Position numbers and translations under genes: made by a program. The notes beneath the pieces were generated by a model. That model ran no database searches and had not been told where the DNA came from. It saw only the letters and a program-made list of their open reading frames with translations. Shown here piece by piece: positions 56,699 to 57,115 of a stretch of DNA of 57,115 nt. Location of the stretch: assembly GCA_017428285.1 (NCBI GenBank), contig JAFRRE010000075.1, positions 1-57,115 on the forward strand, given 5' to 3'. Within the stretch, counting starts at the first letter, position 1, and each line of letters begins with the position of its first letter. The stretch is from Bacteroidales bacterium. GTDB lineage: Bacteria > Bacteroidota > Bacteroidia > Bacteroidales > F082.

Positions 56699-57115
56699 AT
56701 GAAAAAGACCTATTTATTATTATTGGCTTTGTCCTTTTGCGTGATTGACGGCATTTTTGCACAAACTGAACAAAAAGACTACTATCCTTTGATTCCTGAA
56801 ACTGGAGAAAAGCAATGGGATATTCGGTTTGATTTCTATTATGGAGAATCGCGAAACGAAATCGCGAGACTTGGCAATGAAATTGAATTTGAGGGACAAA
56901 CCTATAGGGAGTTGACAGTATTATATGATGAGCTGAATTACACAGTGCCATTTGGCCTTTTGCGTGAGGAAGGCAAAAAGGTGTATCTCAGGCGTTATTC
57001 GACCGCAATACCGCATATTATGGAGGAGGAAGTCTATTATGACTTCAATCTACAAGTCGGCGATTGGTTTTCTGTGGGTGACGAAGTGGAACCAGGATTT
57101 ATCCAAGTGATGGCT
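56699..57115 (+). CDS. Secreted protein, 5' part only, cut by the window edge
   Basis: The frame is open from ATG at 56699 to the end of the window (139 codons). It has a signal peptide (MKKTYLLLLALSFCVIDGIF, cleavage near FA-QT). The mature start TEQKDYYPLIPETGEKQWDI, then REEGKKVYLRRYS and VYYDFNLQVGDWFSVGDEVE are typical of uncharacterised Bacteroidales secreted proteins. The C-terminus, which may carry a type IX sorting domain, is outside the window. Confidence 0.75.
   Translation, partial: MKKTYLLLLALSFCVIDGIFAQTEQKDYYPLIPETGEKQWDIRFDFYYGESRNEIARLGNEIEFEGQTYRELTVLYDELNYTVPFGLLREEGKKVYLRRYSTAIPHIMEEEVYYDFNLQVGDWFSVGDEVEPGFIQVMA

Noticed and set aside
1..57115. tRNA, rRNA, transposase or integrase genes
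   Set aside because: None was recognised on either strand by reading. A tRNAscan or HMM search would be needed to exclude them firmly.

Overview
The window reads as a chromosome segment of a Bacteroidales bacterium, probably from an animal gut. Four signs point there: promoters with the Bacteroidota -7 element TAnnTTTGC; start sites with little Shine-Dalgarno sequence; families largely confined to this group (DUF5606, DUF4834, DUF2723, DUF3244, GLPSGTLWA-type lipoproteins, type IX secretion C-terminal domains); and the Rnf gene order B-C-D-G-E-A. I recognise no rRNA, tRNA, phage, integrase, transposase or CRISPR array.

Layout. 1-6000: the 3' end of htpG, then an accessory zone with a membrane protein, a YafQ-type toxin-antitoxin pair, a second copy of the htpG tail, two paralogous lipoproteins and a DUF4143-type ATPase gene preceded by four 33-bp repeats. 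6100-8120: two TPM-domain proteins and FtsE. 8170-11550: two glycosyltransferases and MurB. 11550-14760: a second DUF4143-type ATPase behind three 23-bp repeats, a zinc-ribbon membrane protein and a scar of gene fragments that includes a second murB 3' end. 14530-20080: two large secreted proteins sharing repeated modules. 20080-20860: gene remnants and a possible structured RNA. 20858-23132: pyrD, pyrK and DUF5606. 23199-26020: a three-gene operon with steroid 5-alpha-reductase, old-yellow-enzyme and short-chain dehydrogenase homologues, the composition of the bile-acid/steroid reduction clusters known in gut Bacteroidales. 26139-29182: a zinc peptidase, a lipoprotein, PepD and the short gene rpmH. 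29324-41896: a surface-glycan region with methyltransferase, GT2 enzymes, YfhO, a CDP-polyol-type operon (TagD-reductase fusion, SDR, LicD, TagF-like), flippase and YihY. 41967-47702: RseC-like protein and rnfBCDGEA. 47813-53360: a TPR membrane regulator-like protein followed by four secreted proteins including a GH16 enzyme. 53437-57115: a large DUF2723 membrane protein and the start of a secreted protein.

The most unusual layer is repeat DNA. A 49-bp interspersed repeat lies inside three unrelated coding regions (murB, yfhO-like, TPR protein), read in a different frame or orientation each time without breaking the gene. In murB the extra sequence is exactly 60 nt compared with the uninterrupted murB fragment 3 kb away. 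A 30-bp palindrome (TGTAGAGAC...) occurs four times: twice in frame in the TPR gene, once supplying the stop codon of pyrD and once between rnfC and rnfD. A third inverted repeat supplies the end of a methyltransferase gene. These resemble, in behaviour, the protein-coding palindromic elements of Rickettsia. The other strong leads are exactly periodic tandem repeats upstream of both DUF4143-type ATPase genes, the steroid-reduction operon and the CDP-polyol operon.
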